Shown in pieces: positions 1 through 8,689 of a DNA stretch of 64,000 bases. The notes beneath the pieces are model-generated. The model saw only the letters and a program-made list of their open reading frames with translations, did not search any database and was not told the origin of the DNA. Made by a program: the position numbers and the translations under genes. This DNA comes from CAIWHR01 sp963823215 (GTDB taxonomy: Bacteria; Pseudomonadota; Gammaproteobacteria; Burkholderiales; Casimicrobiaceae), in NCBI GenBank assembly GCA_963823215.1, contig CAWGKT010000019.1:92421-156420 (forward strand). The letters are read 5' to 3'. The first letter of the stretch is position 1, and every line of letters begins with the position of its first letter.

Positions 1-34
1 GCCCCCCGGCTTCGCCGGGATACTTACTGACGTA
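1..34. other. GC-rich hairpin upstream of the first gene
   Basis: The first 34 bases hold a short perfect inverted repeat, CCCGGC at 5-10 and GCCGGG at 14-19, around a TTC loop. No T-run follows, so it is not a convincing terminator. It may be the tail of a repeat or the end of an upstream gene that lies outside the window. Confidence 0.3.
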
Positions 35-3000
35 ATGGCGCGTTCCCCATCCTTGCTGGCCAAACTGGCGCGACCCGATGCGGCGGGACTCGTGGCGCGG
101 GAACGCCTGTTCAAGCTGCTCGACGGAGTGGAACAAAGCCGCTTCGCCTGGGTGTCCGGACCCGGGGGCTCCGGCAAGACGTCATTGGTTTCCAGTTGGC
201 TCGATCAAGGGAAGAAGGGCGGCGTGTGGTATCGGGTCGATGCCGGAGATCGTGATCCCGCAACGTTCTTCCACTATCTCGGCGTCGCGGCCCAAGGTAC
301 CGCGCGTGGCAAGCGTCGGCCACTGCCGCACCTTACGCCTGAATACCTGGCGGGATTGGGCGATTTCGCGCGCCGCTATTTTCGCGACCTTTTCGCGCGC
401 CTGACGCTGCCGACAGTCGTTGTTTTCGATAGTCTGCAAGAGGTCGCCGGCGATTCTCCGTTACAGCAGGTCATAGCTTGGGCGTTGAACGAGGTCCCGC
501 CAGGAATGGCGATTGTATGCGTGAGTCGCAACACTCCCGGGGCCCCCTTCGCGCGCCATGCGGCCGATGCCGCTTTCGTGCATGTCAACTGGAATCACCT
601 GCGGCTCAACGAGCGCGAGGCACTGGAAATCGCCACGGCAGGCGGGCACTCCACTGCGACTGTGCCGGCGCTGCTCGACCTGACGCAGGGGTGGACCGCC
701 GGTCTGGTGCTGATGCTGCGCGCCCAGGCCGACAACCTTGTTCCGCGCACGGCGCCCTACGATACGCAGCACGGAATCTTCGACTACTTTGCCGGCGAAA
801 TCCTCGCTGCGACGGACGACCCGACTCGGGACTTCCTCGTTCGGACCGCTGTGTTGCCGGCGGTGCCCGCGGCGCTGGCGGCACAGTTGACAGGCTTCCC
901 CGGCGCCGCGGAACTCCTTGCCGAGCTGCATCGTAATCACTTTTTCACAGAGCGCCGGGCGGGTTTGCACGCGACGTACGACTACCATCCCCTGTTCCGG
1001 CAATTTCTCCTGGCGCAAGCCCAAGCGGTGCTGCCGCCCGAGGAACTCGCGGCACTCCGCACGCGCGCCGCCAAAATGCTCGAGCAGGCGGGCGAGATCG
1101 AAGCAGCCGTGCAGCTGCGGATTGACGCGACGGACTGGCCGGACGCGATCCGCCTCATCTGCCAGCAGGCACCGGGGCTGTTGGGTCAGGGGCGGTGGCA
1201 GACCTTGCAGGGCTGGATTGCAGCGTTGCCGGGCACTATCGTGGAATCACAGCCGTGGCTGCATTATTGGTCAGGGGTCTGCAGCTGCATGACGGATCCG
1301 GGCGCCGCTCAGCGGCACTTCGAGGCCGCACATGGGGCTTTCCGCTCCAGCGGAGACTTCACCGGTACTCTTCTCGCATGCGCCGGCGTGCTTGAGGCCA
1401 TGCACTTTCAGTTCGGTGAACAGGGGGCCTTACTCCCGTGGATTAACGAACTCGATGGTCTGCTCGCGGCGGACCCGGTGCTCCCACCGGAAATCGAGCT
1501 CCGCGTGATCCATGGGCTGCTCGGCGTCTGGTTTGCGTGTCCCACGCATCCGTTGCTTCCGCGGTGGGTAGAGCGGGCGCGCAATTTCGTGCAGACGTTC
1601 CCCGATGTTCGCGCGAAAGCGGGTCCGATCGCTCTCGTGACCGGCTTCTGCGGCTGGTCGGGGGAATACGGCGTAGCGCAGACCGTTTTGCAGGAGTTCG
1701 ACCTGAATCGAAGGGTCCGGGACGGCGCACCGTTGAGCGCGCTGATGGCCTGCATCGGCCGGTGCGGCATATATTGGCAAACGGGCGAGCACGCGAAGGC
1801 GTTGGACATCGCAGGTCTTGCCCGCGCGATTGCCGAGGAATCCGGCGTGCGGATCCTCGACCCGGTCATCGCCGCACAGGGCGTGTACATCGCACTCAGC
1901 GCCTGGGACGCGGCGGGAGCGATCCAGGAACTCGCCCGGATGGCGCCGCTGCTTCATCCCCAGCGCAGGGTGGACATCAACCACTATCATTTCCTGCGGG
2001 CCGGAGCGCTAATCGCGGACGGTCAATTGGCGGGTGCCCTGGAAATTGCGCAGCGGGAGTTGCCGATTGCCGAGGCACTTGGCGTGCCGTTCATGACGGC
2101 GAGCTATCGGATCCAGTATGCGCAGATGTTGGTACTCGACAGTCAGTGCGAAGCGGCATTGGTACAACTCGCGGCGGCAATGCATTTCGCGCGCGCCATG
2201 CCGAGCCACATTTTGCAGTTCCAGGCGCTGATGGTCACCGCATGGGCGCACCTGCGCGGTCGCTCCCTGCCGGAGGCTGACGAGGCCCTGCGCGAAGGGC
2301 TCGCGATCGGCCGTGGGCGCGACTACATGAACTGCCACCCATTGTGGGTGCCCGAAATGATGCGCGATGTGTTTGCGCGGGCGTTGGAAGCCGAAATCGA
2401 AGCCGATTACGTGCGCCGCTTCATTCGCCAGCGCGGACTGTCGCCCGGCAAGCACTACGCGGAGGGGTGGCCGTGGCCGGTCCGGGTCTATACCTTGGGG
2501 CGCTTCGAGCTGCACAAGGAAGGCACGCCCATGCACGCGGCCGGCAAGGCAAAGCAGCGCGTCCTCGATCTGCTGAAGGCCATCATCGCGCTCGGCCCTC
2601 ACGGCGTAACCATGGAGGCGCTGGCGGGCAGGCTATGGCCGGAAGCTGAAGGCGATGCGGCCCGGGATGCCTTGCGCGTCGCGTTGCATCGCCTGCGCAA
2701 GCTGCTCGATGGCGAGCAGGCGATCGATGTGTCCGATGGCAGAGTTTCGCTCGGTGCCGAATGGTGTTGGGTCGATGCGGTCGCCTTGGAACGGATGCTC
2801 GACGAACCCGCGCGCGACGCCCCCAGGTCGGCCGAGCATGTGCTGCACCTCTATCGCGGCCACTTTCTGCCCGGCGACGAAGAACGCCCCTGGATGCTTG
2901 CACACCGGGATCGGTTGCGTAGCAAATTCCTACGCTTCGTGCAGACAACTGCCTCCGATCTGGAGCGCGGTGGCGACATCGAGGGCGCGATCAATCTGTA

Positions 3001-3250
3001 CCGAAAGGCGATCGAACTCGAACCCTTGGCGGAAGGCATCTACCGCCGTCTGATGGACGGTTACGCCCGCACAGGCCGCCGCGCCGAGGCGCTCGACGTC
3101 TATCGCCGCTGCCGGCAAATGCTGTCGGTCGTGCTCGGGATAAAGCCTACTCCGGAGACGGAAGCGCTCCATGCGGCATTGCATGCGGGGATCCATAGTC
3201 GCCCAGCTGACACGCCTGATTCTGCTTACGGTCCTGTGGTCGACGAGTGA
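35..3250 (+). CDS. SARP/BTAD-type transcriptional regulator with N-terminal STAND ATPase
   Basis: A 1071-residue cytoplasmic regulator. A Walker A loop, GPGGSGKTS, sits near residue 42 and opens a MalT/AfsR-like STAND NTPase region, followed by several hundred residues of helical, TPR-like repeats. The C-terminus is not a LuxR helix-turn-helix. From about residue 815 there is an OmpR-like winged helix of the SARP type (VYTLGRFEL, then LWPEAEGDAARDALR), and from about 930 a bacterial transcriptional activator domain ending near IKPTPETEALHAAL. Such proteins bind DNA after nucleotide- or ligand-driven oligomerisation. The signal and targets cannot be read from the sequence. The gene converges on a small minus-strand gene and overlaps its end by 25 bp. 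The family assignment is strong; the function is open. Confidence 0.85.
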   Translation: MARSPSLLAKLARPDAAGLVARERLFKLLDGVEQSRFAWVSGPGGSGKTSLVSSWLDQGKKGGVWYRVDAGDRDPATFFHYLGVAAQGTARGKRRPLPHLTPEYLAGLGDFARRYFRDLFARLTLPTVVVFDSLQEVAGDSPLQQVIAWALNEVPPGMAIVCVSRNTPGAPFARHAADAAFVHVNWNHLRLNEREALEIATAGGHSTATVPALLDLTQGWTAGLVLMLRAQADNLVPRTAPYDTQHGIFDYFAGEILAATDDPTRDFLVRTAVLPAVPAALAAQLTGFPGAAELLAELHRNHFFTERRAGLHATYDYHPLFRQFLLAQAQAVLPPEELAALRTRAAKMLEQAGEIEAAVQLRIDATDWPDAIRLICQQAPGLLGQGRWQTLQGWIAALPGTIVESQPWLHYWSGVCSCMTDPGAAQRHFEAAHGAFRSSGDFTGTLLACAGVLEAMHFQFGEQGALLPWINELDGLLAADPVLPPEIELRVIHGLLGVWFACPTHPLLPRWVERARNFVQTFPDVRAKAGPIALVTGFCGWSGEYGVAQTVLQEFDLNRRVRDGAPLSALMACIGRCGIYWQTGEHAKALDIAGLARAIAEESGVRILDPVIAAQGVYIALSAWDAAGAIQELARMAPLLHPQRRVDINHYHFLRAGALIADGQLAGALEIAQRELPIAEALGVPFMTASYRIQYAQMLVLDSQCEAALVQLAAAMHFARAMPSHILQFQALMVTAWAHLRGRSLPEADEALREGLAIGRGRDYMNCHPLWVPEMMRDVFARALEAEIEADYVRRFIRQRGLSPGKHYAEGWPWPVRVYTLGRFELHKEGTPMHAAGKAKQRVLDLLKAIIALGPHGVTMEALAGRLWPEAEGDAARDALRVALHRLRKLLDGEQAIDVSDGRVSLGAEWCWVDAVALERMLDEPARDAPRSAEHVLHLYRGHFLPGDEERPWMLAHRDRLRSKFLRFVQTTASDLERGGDIEGAINLYRKAIELEPLAEGIYRRLMDGYARTGRRAEALDVYRRCRQMLSVVLGIKPTPETEALHAALHAGIHSRPADTPDSAYGPVVDE

Positions 3251-3549
3251 GGAACTAGCACGGCACTCGCCGATCCGAGCCGTGACGCGCGGGCGACAAA
3301 GTTCGCGCGACGGTCCTCAAATACCATTTTGCGATGTACGTCGGACCGGACGACCGTCGCATCCGCCGATGCGGGTGGGGCACCGGCGAACTGCGTTCCG
3401 GGCTGGACGGTGACCTCGCCGCCGCGAAACGCCGTCACCACCAGTACGAGCACGCCCAGTCCGCAGGCGCAGCCGAACACCACCCATCGCCCAGCCGGGC
3501 GCGCGCCCGACATGCTGAGGATTAGTCTTCTGCGCTCTGCAGCTTGCAT
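3226..3549 (-). CDS. small single-pass membrane protein, unknown function
   Basis: A 107-residue protein. The start at 3549 is chosen because AAGGAGG lies a good distance upstream; a longer in-frame version starting at 3624 has no such site. A basic N-terminus (QAAERRR) is followed by one hydrophobic segment, roughly residues 20-42 (WVVFGCACGLGVLVLVV), and a polar tail, which suggests an N-in inner-membrane anchor. I do not recognise a family. It is the last of three small minus-strand genes (4377 to 3226), and its stop lies inside the 3' end of the convergent regulator gene. Confidence 0.55.
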   Translation of the reverse strand: MQAAERRRLILSMSGARPAGRWVVFGCACGLGVLVLVVTAFRGGEVTVQPGTQFAGAPPASADATVVRSDVHRKMVFEDRRANFVARASRLGSASAVLVPHSSTTGP

Positions 3550-3681
3550 GTCTTGATCGCCTCCTTCGACGATTGTCGAGCGCAGTGGAAGAGAAAGCCC
3601 CGGCGTCCTGCTCGAAAGTGCCACCGGGGTGGAGGAAACGGTGAACGCCTGGCATGCCGGACAGCAACTCGCTGCGAAGAA

Positions 3682-4005
3682 TTAGTGCCGGAGCGAAGCC
3701 GGGGCCGTTGCGGACACCCCAGATCGCTCCGCTGCGATTGCTGCCCACCGCGCGGCTTCTACGGTGTCCACGTGGACCTGGTCACCGTAGAGGCGCTGGC
3801 CCATCCGATACATCATTGCCAGCACTTCCGGAGCCCGCTTATCGCCCATTTCGGCCGCACTCCTGAAGTGCCTGACGGCTTGTGCATAGTGCCCGATTTC
3901 ATATTCAGCCAGCGCTCGCTCGTACGCGGTATTTGCATCGGGTCCGGCAGCATGGGCTACAGACAGCCAGCAGACGCTCGCAAGCGCTGCCCATGAGAGC
4001 TTCAA
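3682..4005 (-). CDS. exported Sel1-like repeat protein
   Basis: A 107-residue protein that begins at a TTG codon. It has a clear signal peptide (MKLSWAALASVCWLSVAHA, cleavage after AHA) and then Sel1/TPR-like helical pairs: AYERALAEYEIGHYAQA, FRSAAEMGDKRAPEVLAMMY, DTVEAARWAAIAAERSG. Sel1 repeats are protein-interaction scaffolds, here presumably periplasmic. It is short for the family, which usually has more repeats. No good ribosome binding site is seen before the TTG. It lies between two other small minus-strand genes and may be cotranscribed with them. Confidence 0.65.
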   Translation of the reverse strand: MKLSWAALASVCWLSVAHAAGPDANTAYERALAEYEIGHYAQAVRHFRSAAEMGDKRAPEVLAMMYRMGQRLYGDQVHVDTVEAARWAAIAAERSGVSATAPASLRH

Positions 4006-4104
4006 TGCGTCGCCGCGCGCGGCGACGTTTCGACCGCAGGTTGGCGGTCGGCACTGGGGACCGGAGGACTTGCGCGAGGGCTGCGCTTCGGCAAGTGCCG
4101 CTCC

Positions 4105-4377
4105 TCAACTCCCGCCAAAGCAACGGCGGGTGGCTTTCCAGCAGCCTTCACCGGCCCGGATACCTTGCGCTCGGCAGGCCGCAGCGTTCGGCGCTACCGT
4201 GGGCGCCACAACGGGCGAGGCTACGGATGCAGAGGCGTCCGTTTGCCAGCGGGCATCGTTGCACTCATTGCCAGTGGCGTCCATGCCACCGCCGACACCC
4301 CCGGCGCAGCTCTCCGCGTGCAGCGCGCCAGAAAAGGCAATCAATCCCGCTAAGCAGAGTGCGTGATCGAACTTCAT
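4105..4377 (-). CDS. small secreted cysteine-containing protein, unknown function
   Basis: A 90-residue product. The start at 4377 is favoured because GAGGAG lies just upstream and the next residues form a textbook signal peptide (MKFDHALCLAGLIAFSGALHA). The predicted mature part, about 69 residues, is rich in Gly, Ala and Val and holds five cysteines (ESC, NEC, AAC, EGC, RRC), so disulfides in the periplasm or outside the cell are plausible. I do not recognise a family. A longer in-frame reading up to 4761 has no coding character and was not used. Confidence 0.5.
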   Translation of the reverse strand: MKFDHALCLAGLIAFSGALHAESCAGGVGGGMDATGNECNDARWQTDASASVASPVVAPTVAPNAAACRAQGIRAGEGCWKATRRCFGGS

Positions 4378-4876
4378 CCGGAAACTCCTCGCAACGATCA
4401 ACATTGTCAACAGTGTGTCCGCTGCGGCCAGCCCGCGGCAAGGCGACGCCGAGGCGGCCATGGGGACGACCCGAGCGGACGCGGTACTTGGTGGTATCCA
4501 CCGCCTGACGCATCGGTAGTCAAAGCTACGCGCGTCTGCGTTACAGATTCGTTTCCGTTTCCCAACTTCACCTCGACGCCGCCAATGTTCCTGGCCTGCC
4601 TGACTCGTTGCGGTGCCTGAGGCCGAATCAAGTAGGCGGGATCGCTCGGAAGTACCGGAACGTTCGAGGACTCCGGCGCGAGGCTGAACCTGCCGGACGT
4701 CCCAGCGAAATGCTGCTGCGGCCAGGGGTGCCGTTTGCGGGCCGGGGCCGCGATCAACCACCGCCGGTCACACGACCTCGCCCGGTAGCGCACCACGGTA
4801 ACCTATCGGCTAACCGGGTATGGGCGATCCGTGCGGCGGGTGGCTGCGCATCCGCCGGGCTCGTCTTGCCGACGAG
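4378..4876. other. intergenic stretch, no gene recognised
   Basis: About 500 bp between the FadL-type porin gene and the small secreted protein gene, both on the minus strand. Open frames here are short, arginine-rich and without ribosome binding sites. It must hold the promoter of the small-gene group, but I cannot pick out a convincing promoter or operator. Confidence 0.4.
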
Positions 4877-6196
4877 TCACCAGCGTCGGCTGAGCATCAG
4901 GTGAAATGCAATGTAGGAAACCCGCTCGGTGCTCGGGCCAAGCGGCGACGCTCGATTGTCATATTGGATGGTCTTCGGCAATAGGTATTCGAATGCCCCG
5001 CTCACCGCCCATCCAGGGTCAAGGGGCGTTCTGAAGCCGCCCGTGATGTGCCACTCGCCGATGGCGGCGATGAGCGGCGTGAGATTTTCAGGTGGAATCG
5101 GATTGCGACCGTAATTGAGGCCGCCGTATAGCGTCAGCTGATTGTCGAGCTCATGTGCAATTCCGACGGCGAATACGGTCTGGTCGCGGGCGTTCACCAC
5201 CGCGGTTTGCGAAAGTACCGGCGGTGCGTCCGGATTGTCGGGCTGCGTGAGCGTCAGCGAGGTGCTTCGCAGCGCGTTCGACCACCAGAGCTGCGTGATC
5301 TCTGCGGTGATCAGTGTGCGGTCGGTGACCTGCCACGCCGCACCCACGGCGACCTCAGGAGGAAGTGCGAACCCCTCGAGGCGGGCGGCGCCATAATGCA
5401 CGATGCCTAGCCCGGCCGCCGTCATGTTCACCGTTGCGTTGCCATTGTCCGCCGTCAGGTTAATGCGGCTCGATCCCGTCAATCCGATCGAGAGCGCAGG
5501 GCTTGCGTGCCACAGTGCCCCCAGCTTGACGCCAGCCCCGACCCCACGCGCGTTCTTTAGATCGAGACCAAAGAAATTCTGCGTGGGGTTGGCGGGGTTG
5601 TAGACCGACGCGTTGGGAAATACCCGCTGCTTGGCGAGAATCGCAGCGATGGGGACGCTCACGGCGACGGAAAGTTCGTCCGTGGCCTGCCACGCAAGGG
5701 CAGGCGCGAGCTTCGCGAAGCCGATTTGTGCCGAAAGCTCATCCGTCGTGTCGAAGGGCGTGCGCAGATTCTTGTACACGTTCCCTGCCCCGCCCTGCGC
5801 AAAGACCCCAATGCCCGCTACGAGCCCGGGGGCAAGAGGGGCAGTGAATCCGAAACTGCCCGCCATGATGTACCAGTTGTCGACCCGCTGATCGTTGCCG
5901 AGGATGTCGGCGTGGGCGACATTGGTTGCGAACGCCACGGCGGCGTCGCCATCGAAGGCCGGCCGTTTGAGCGCGGTGATGCCGGCCGGATTCGTATTGA
6001 GTGCCCCAGTGTCGCGTGCGACGGCGACATCGGCACCGCCCATGCCGATCGACTCTGCGCCAAAGCCGATCATATTGAGGCCGTTGTTTGCGTTCGCGGG
6101 TCCGGAGACCGACCATGCGACCACGGCGAGCATCCACCATCGTGCGGGCACGCTTAACGGGCGCTCGCGCGACTGGACGCATACATTTGCCAGCAT
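4877..6196 (-). CDS. FadL/OmpP1-family outer-membrane transport protein
   Basis: A 439-residue outer-membrane beta-barrel. The signal peptide ends near GPANA and is followed by the family's N-terminal plug signature: NGLNMIGFGAESIGMGG, then ADVAVARDTGALNTNPAG, where the NPAG turn is diagnostic of FadL/TodX proteins. The chain ends in an aromatic residue (MLSRRW), typical of barrel insertion. The family moves hydrophobic molecules such as long-chain fatty acids or aromatic hydrocarbons across the outer membrane; the substrate here is unknown. GGGAGAAGG precedes the ATG at 6196. No catabolic genes adjoin it, so context does not help. Confidence 0.85.
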   Translation of the reverse strand: MLANVCVQSRERPLSVPARWWMLAVVAWSVSGPANANNGLNMIGFGAESIGMGGADVAVARDTGALNTNPAGITALKRPAFDGDAAVAFATNVAHADILGNDQRVDNWYIMAGSFGFTAPLAPGLVAGIGVFAQGGAGNVYKNLRTPFDTTDELSAQIGFAKLAPALAWQATDELSVAVSVPIAAILAKQRVFPNASVYNPANPTQNFFGLDLKNARGVGAGVKLGALWHASPALSIGLTGSSRINLTADNGNATVNMTAAGLGIVHYGAARLEGFALPPEVAVGAAWQVTDRTLITAEITQLWWSNALRSTSLTLTQPDNPDAPPVLSQTAVVNARDQTVFAVGIAHELDNQLTLYGGLNYGRNPIPPENLTPLIAAIGEWHITGGFRTPLDPGWAVSGAFEYLLPKTIQYDNRASPLGPSTERVSYIAFHLMLSRRW

Positions 6197-6728
6197 CTGA
6201 CCTTCTCCCTGATTCGACTGGTTCAGGCAGCAGCGCTATTTTCGACGGCGAGTATTGCAACAATGCGGGCGGCGAACCCGTAGCCATCATGGCACGAATA
6301 CCCAGATTGAAGCGTTCGGCGGATTGTTCTAAGGACCTTTCAATGGCGAGTGCGCATCGGCGTTACCGCACCAGTCCGATCGCGCCCGGCCACCAAGTCT
6401 TGCCAAATCGCGGCCCAGCTGACATGGATGCGGGGACGATATAAAGTGCGCCGACCTACCGCGTTGAACGGCCGTTTCTCCTCTGTCGAACGTCGGCTTT
6501 CCGGAAGCTCGATGGACCACTCTGGGTCGATCGCCCCCAATGCCCCGCCCAGGCCGAATGTCCGCATCCAGTTGTTGCAGACGTTCGTGCGTCCCGATTT
6601 CGCCGCACAGACTATTGGCCCCGAGTTCCGATTCGCGCCTAATTGCCTGCCAAGCTGGCGACCGAGGTGGTAAGGGTGGTGGTAAGGGTGACAGTGAACC
6701 CGTAGAAGGCGGAGTTTGCTAGGGGAAA
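6197..6728. other. intergenic stretch with a 12-bp tandem duplication
   Basis: About 530 bp upstream of the FadL-type gene and before the tmRNA-like 3' end. No open frame looks real. The only local structure is an exact two-copy tandem repeat, GTGGTAAGGGTG, at 6667-6678 and 6679-6690. I searched the stretch for a tmRNA tag reading frame or a tRNA 5' half matching the 3' end at 6731-6759 and found neither. Confidence 0.4.
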
Positions 6729-6759
6729 TGGACAAGTTCGATTCTCGCCACCTCCACCA
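6729..6759 (+). other. degenerate tmRNA- or tRNA-like 3' end (T-arm plus CCA)
   Basis: The run TTCGATT at 6737-6743 has the T-loop consensus. It is followed by CTCGC (T-stem 3' side), CACCTCC (acceptor 3' strand) and ACCA at 6756-6759. CACCTCCACCA resembles the 3' end of proteobacterial tmRNA. The T-stem 5' strand (ACAAG) pairs with CTCGC at only three of five positions, and no body or tag sequence lies upstream, so the gene is not functional as read. A strong terminator follows at once, as it would behind a genuine RNA gene. The likely reading is a 3' fragment left at an integration site; chance resemblance is possible. Confidence 0.4.
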
Positions 6760-6766
6760 TCAGCAG

Positions 6767-6800
6767 GAGAGACGGCCCCCGAGCGGGGCCGTCTCTCTTT
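6767..6800 (+). terminator. strong intrinsic terminator-like hairpin
   Basis: A 13-bp perfect stem, GAGAGACGGCCCC at 6767-6779 and GGGGCCGTCTCTC at 6785-6797, with a five-base loop and a short T-run (TTT). It lies eight bases after the tRNA/tmRNA-like CCA end, so it most likely once terminated that RNA. It now sits upstream of the cyclase gene and would block readthrough into it. Confidence 0.75.
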
Positions 6801-6996
6801 GCAGTTTACCAATGCAAAGCGTGTCTGGACGGTCCTTGGGCCCGTGCCACCGACGCCACCACTTCAGGCTCGCGCGATCGAAATGCCTCTCCTTTTCAAC
6901 CGCAATGCCTGGTCCCGACTGCCATTTTTGCCAGCGTCCCCGACGGCATGCTACGGTTCACGCTGGGGTAGTCAGCAACACGCCCTGCGCAGGTAC

Positions 6997-8478
6997 ATGA
7001 CGATCGCCACGATAGGGGACGAGCGGCTGCTCGCGGAGAAGCTCCGCGAGATCGACGCGAGCTTCCCGGGTCACAACGATCTCGTTCTCGTGCTGGACTC
7101 GTTCATTCGGACCGCGGACGATTCGCAAGTCGTCCGGATCGATCCCGTCACGTTCGCCGCCGCGCAGGGCATCGACGAGGAGGTCGCGATCGACCTCTTC
7201 CTGCATGGTCGGAAGGCCGGACTGTTCAGCATGGAGTGGCAATACGTTTGCCCCGGCTGCGGCGAGATCGCGGAAACCTTCCAATCGCTGCGCTCGGCCA
7301 GTTCGCGTTATTTCTGCAACGTGTGCATCGCCGAACGCGACGCGGACTTGAGCGGATTCATCGAGATCACGTTCACGCTGTCACGGGCGGTGCGGGAATC
7401 GCGTTACCACGACCCGGCGTCGCTCGACGCCGAATCGTATGCGCTCGATTACCGGTTCACCGCGAACGGCGTGGTCGACGGTGGTCCGTCGTTGCGAGAC
7501 TTCTACCGCCGGAGCGCCGTGCTGACCGCCTTCGTCGAGCCGGAGGAAACGAAAGCGTTTCCTTTGGCGATCGGGCCTGGATTCCTGTACTTCACGAGCG
7601 GCCCGGTCGTCGAAGTGCAACAGTCGCGCGATCGGCGCAACCTCCCCTTGGCCTTCACGCATGTCGAGAGCGCGTCGGAGGTTCCGCATGCCACGGCGGC
7701 ACCGGGCTCGCTCGAATTCGTCTTCACCAATGCCTCGGCGAAGCGAGTCGCGCTGCTGGGCATCAACGTCCCCGGCCACTACGAGATCAGGCTGGAACGC
7801 TTCCTGTCGGGCTCGCGCCTGTTGTCCCATCAGACGTTTCTCGACCTCTTTCCCTCCGAGACCATCGTTTCCGGAGAAGGGCTGGGCGTGACCGCGATGG
7901 CGCTGCTGTTCACCGACATCACGGGGTCGACGGCCCTCTACGAACGGCTCGGCGACGTGAAGGCGTTCCAGCTGGTCCAGGAGCATTTCGGCTTGCTGCG
8001 GGATGCCATCACGCGCCACTCCGGCGCTTTGGTCAAGACGATCGGCGACGCTGTCATGGCGACCTTTCACCGGCCCCTCGATGCGCTGCGCGCGTCCCTC
8101 GAAATGCGAACGGTGATTTCGCATTTCAACGCGGCGGCCGGCGGGCAGATGATTACGCTCAAGATGGGGGCCCACGCGGGCACGTGTCTCGCCGTCACGC
8201 TCAATGGTCAGCTCGACTATTTCGGGCAGACGGTCAATATCGCCGCCCGCATCCAGGGCATGGCGTCGCCCGACGAGGTCTGCATCAGCGACGAGTTGTA
8301 CCGTGTTCCCGGTGCGGCTGAGCTGCTGGCCGGGTACGGCGTCGATGCGCGGTCCATGCGGCTGAAGGGCATCGACCGCGAAATCGTCGTCCATCGGATT
8401 GCGCGCAACCGTCGAGCAGACGAGGGTATCCGTTCTGAAGTAGCGAGAGTACGGTGCGGCAGCGATTCCGTCCCGTAA
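6997..8478 (+). CDS. class III adenylate/guanylate cyclase with N-terminal DUF5939-type region
   Basis: A 493-residue soluble protein from the ATG at 6997; an upstream extension to 6799 overlaps the terminator and is unlikely. Residues 1 to about 295 look like the DUF5939 region of bacterial cyclases and include a Cys cluster (CPGCGEIAE, then CNVCIAE) that may bind zinc. The catalytic domain starts near residue 300. It shows both metal-binding aspartates (LFTDITGSTALYERLGD and KTIGDAVMATF) and the transition-state Asn/Arg pair (FGQTVNIAARIQG), so activity is expected. The product is cAMP or cGMP; the sequence does not settle which. There is no transmembrane segment. It stands alone between two remnant RNA ends. 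Confidence 0.85.
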   Translation: MTIATIGDERLLAEKLREIDASFPGHNDLVLVLDSFIRTADDSQVVRIDPVTFAAAQGIDEEVAIDLFLHGRKAGLFSMEWQYVCPGCGEIAETFQSLRSASSRYFCNVCIAERDADLSGFIEITFTLSRAVRESRYHDPASLDAESYALDYRFTANGVVDGGPSLRDFYRRSAVLTAFVEPEETKAFPLAIGPGFLYFTSGPVVEVQQSRDRRNLPLAFTHVESASEVPHATAAPGSLEFVFTNASAKRVALLGINVPGHYEIRLERFLSGSRLLSHQTFLDLFPSETIVSGEGLGVTAMALLFTDITGSTALYERLGDVKAFQLVQEHFGLLRDAITRHSGALVKTIGDAVMATFHRPLDALRASLEMRTVISHFNAAAGGQMITLKMGAHAGTCLAVTLNGQLDYFGQTVNIAARIQGMASPDEVCISDELYRVPGAAELLAGYGVDARSMRLKGIDREIVVHRIARNRRADEGIRSEVARVRCGSDSVP

Positions 8479-8645
8479 CTGCACCGATGCGTACGCTCAC
8501 CGGGGACGTGGGACATTTCTGCGACACGCCGCCGCAAATCAGGGCAAGGATGGGCATCACCTGGCGACTTATGCTAAATTGCAACTCTCTGTTTCGCTTG
8601 TCGTTGCGTGTGGCGGCTGGTTGCGGATTGTCATCAATTTGAGTC

Positions 8646-8689
8646 TTGAATTCCTCGTGTCGGTGGTTCAATTCTGCCCTTGGCCACCC
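8646..8689 (+). other. tRNA-Phe 3' half remnant, possible attachment site
   Basis: The stretch holds TTGAA (anticodon GAA context), TCCTC (anticodon stem), the variable and T-arm block GTGTCGGTGGTTCAATTC, and CTTGGCCACCC, where a tRNA-Phe would end GGCCACCA. From memory of betaproteobacterial tRNA-Phe genes, the match covers about 40 bases with few differences; the last base of CCA is C and one loop base is missing. The 5' half is absent. Integrases of genomic islands often recombine at tRNA 3' ends and leave such copies. No integrase gene is visible in the window. Confidence 0.5.

Noticed and set aside
461..1990. Long minus-strand open frames opposite the SARP-type regulator gene
   Set aside because: They are antisense shadows of a GC-rich coding gene: arginine/proline-heavy, without ribosome binding sites, while the plus-strand frame has clear domains.
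6667..6690. Possible CRISPR or microsatellite
   Set aside because: Only two copies of a 12-bp unit without spacers. It is a simple tandem duplication.
6200..6760. A complete tmRNA gene
   Set aside because: No tag-peptide frame and no matching 5' acceptor strand could be found, and the T-stem is mismatched. Only the 3' end resembles tmRNA.
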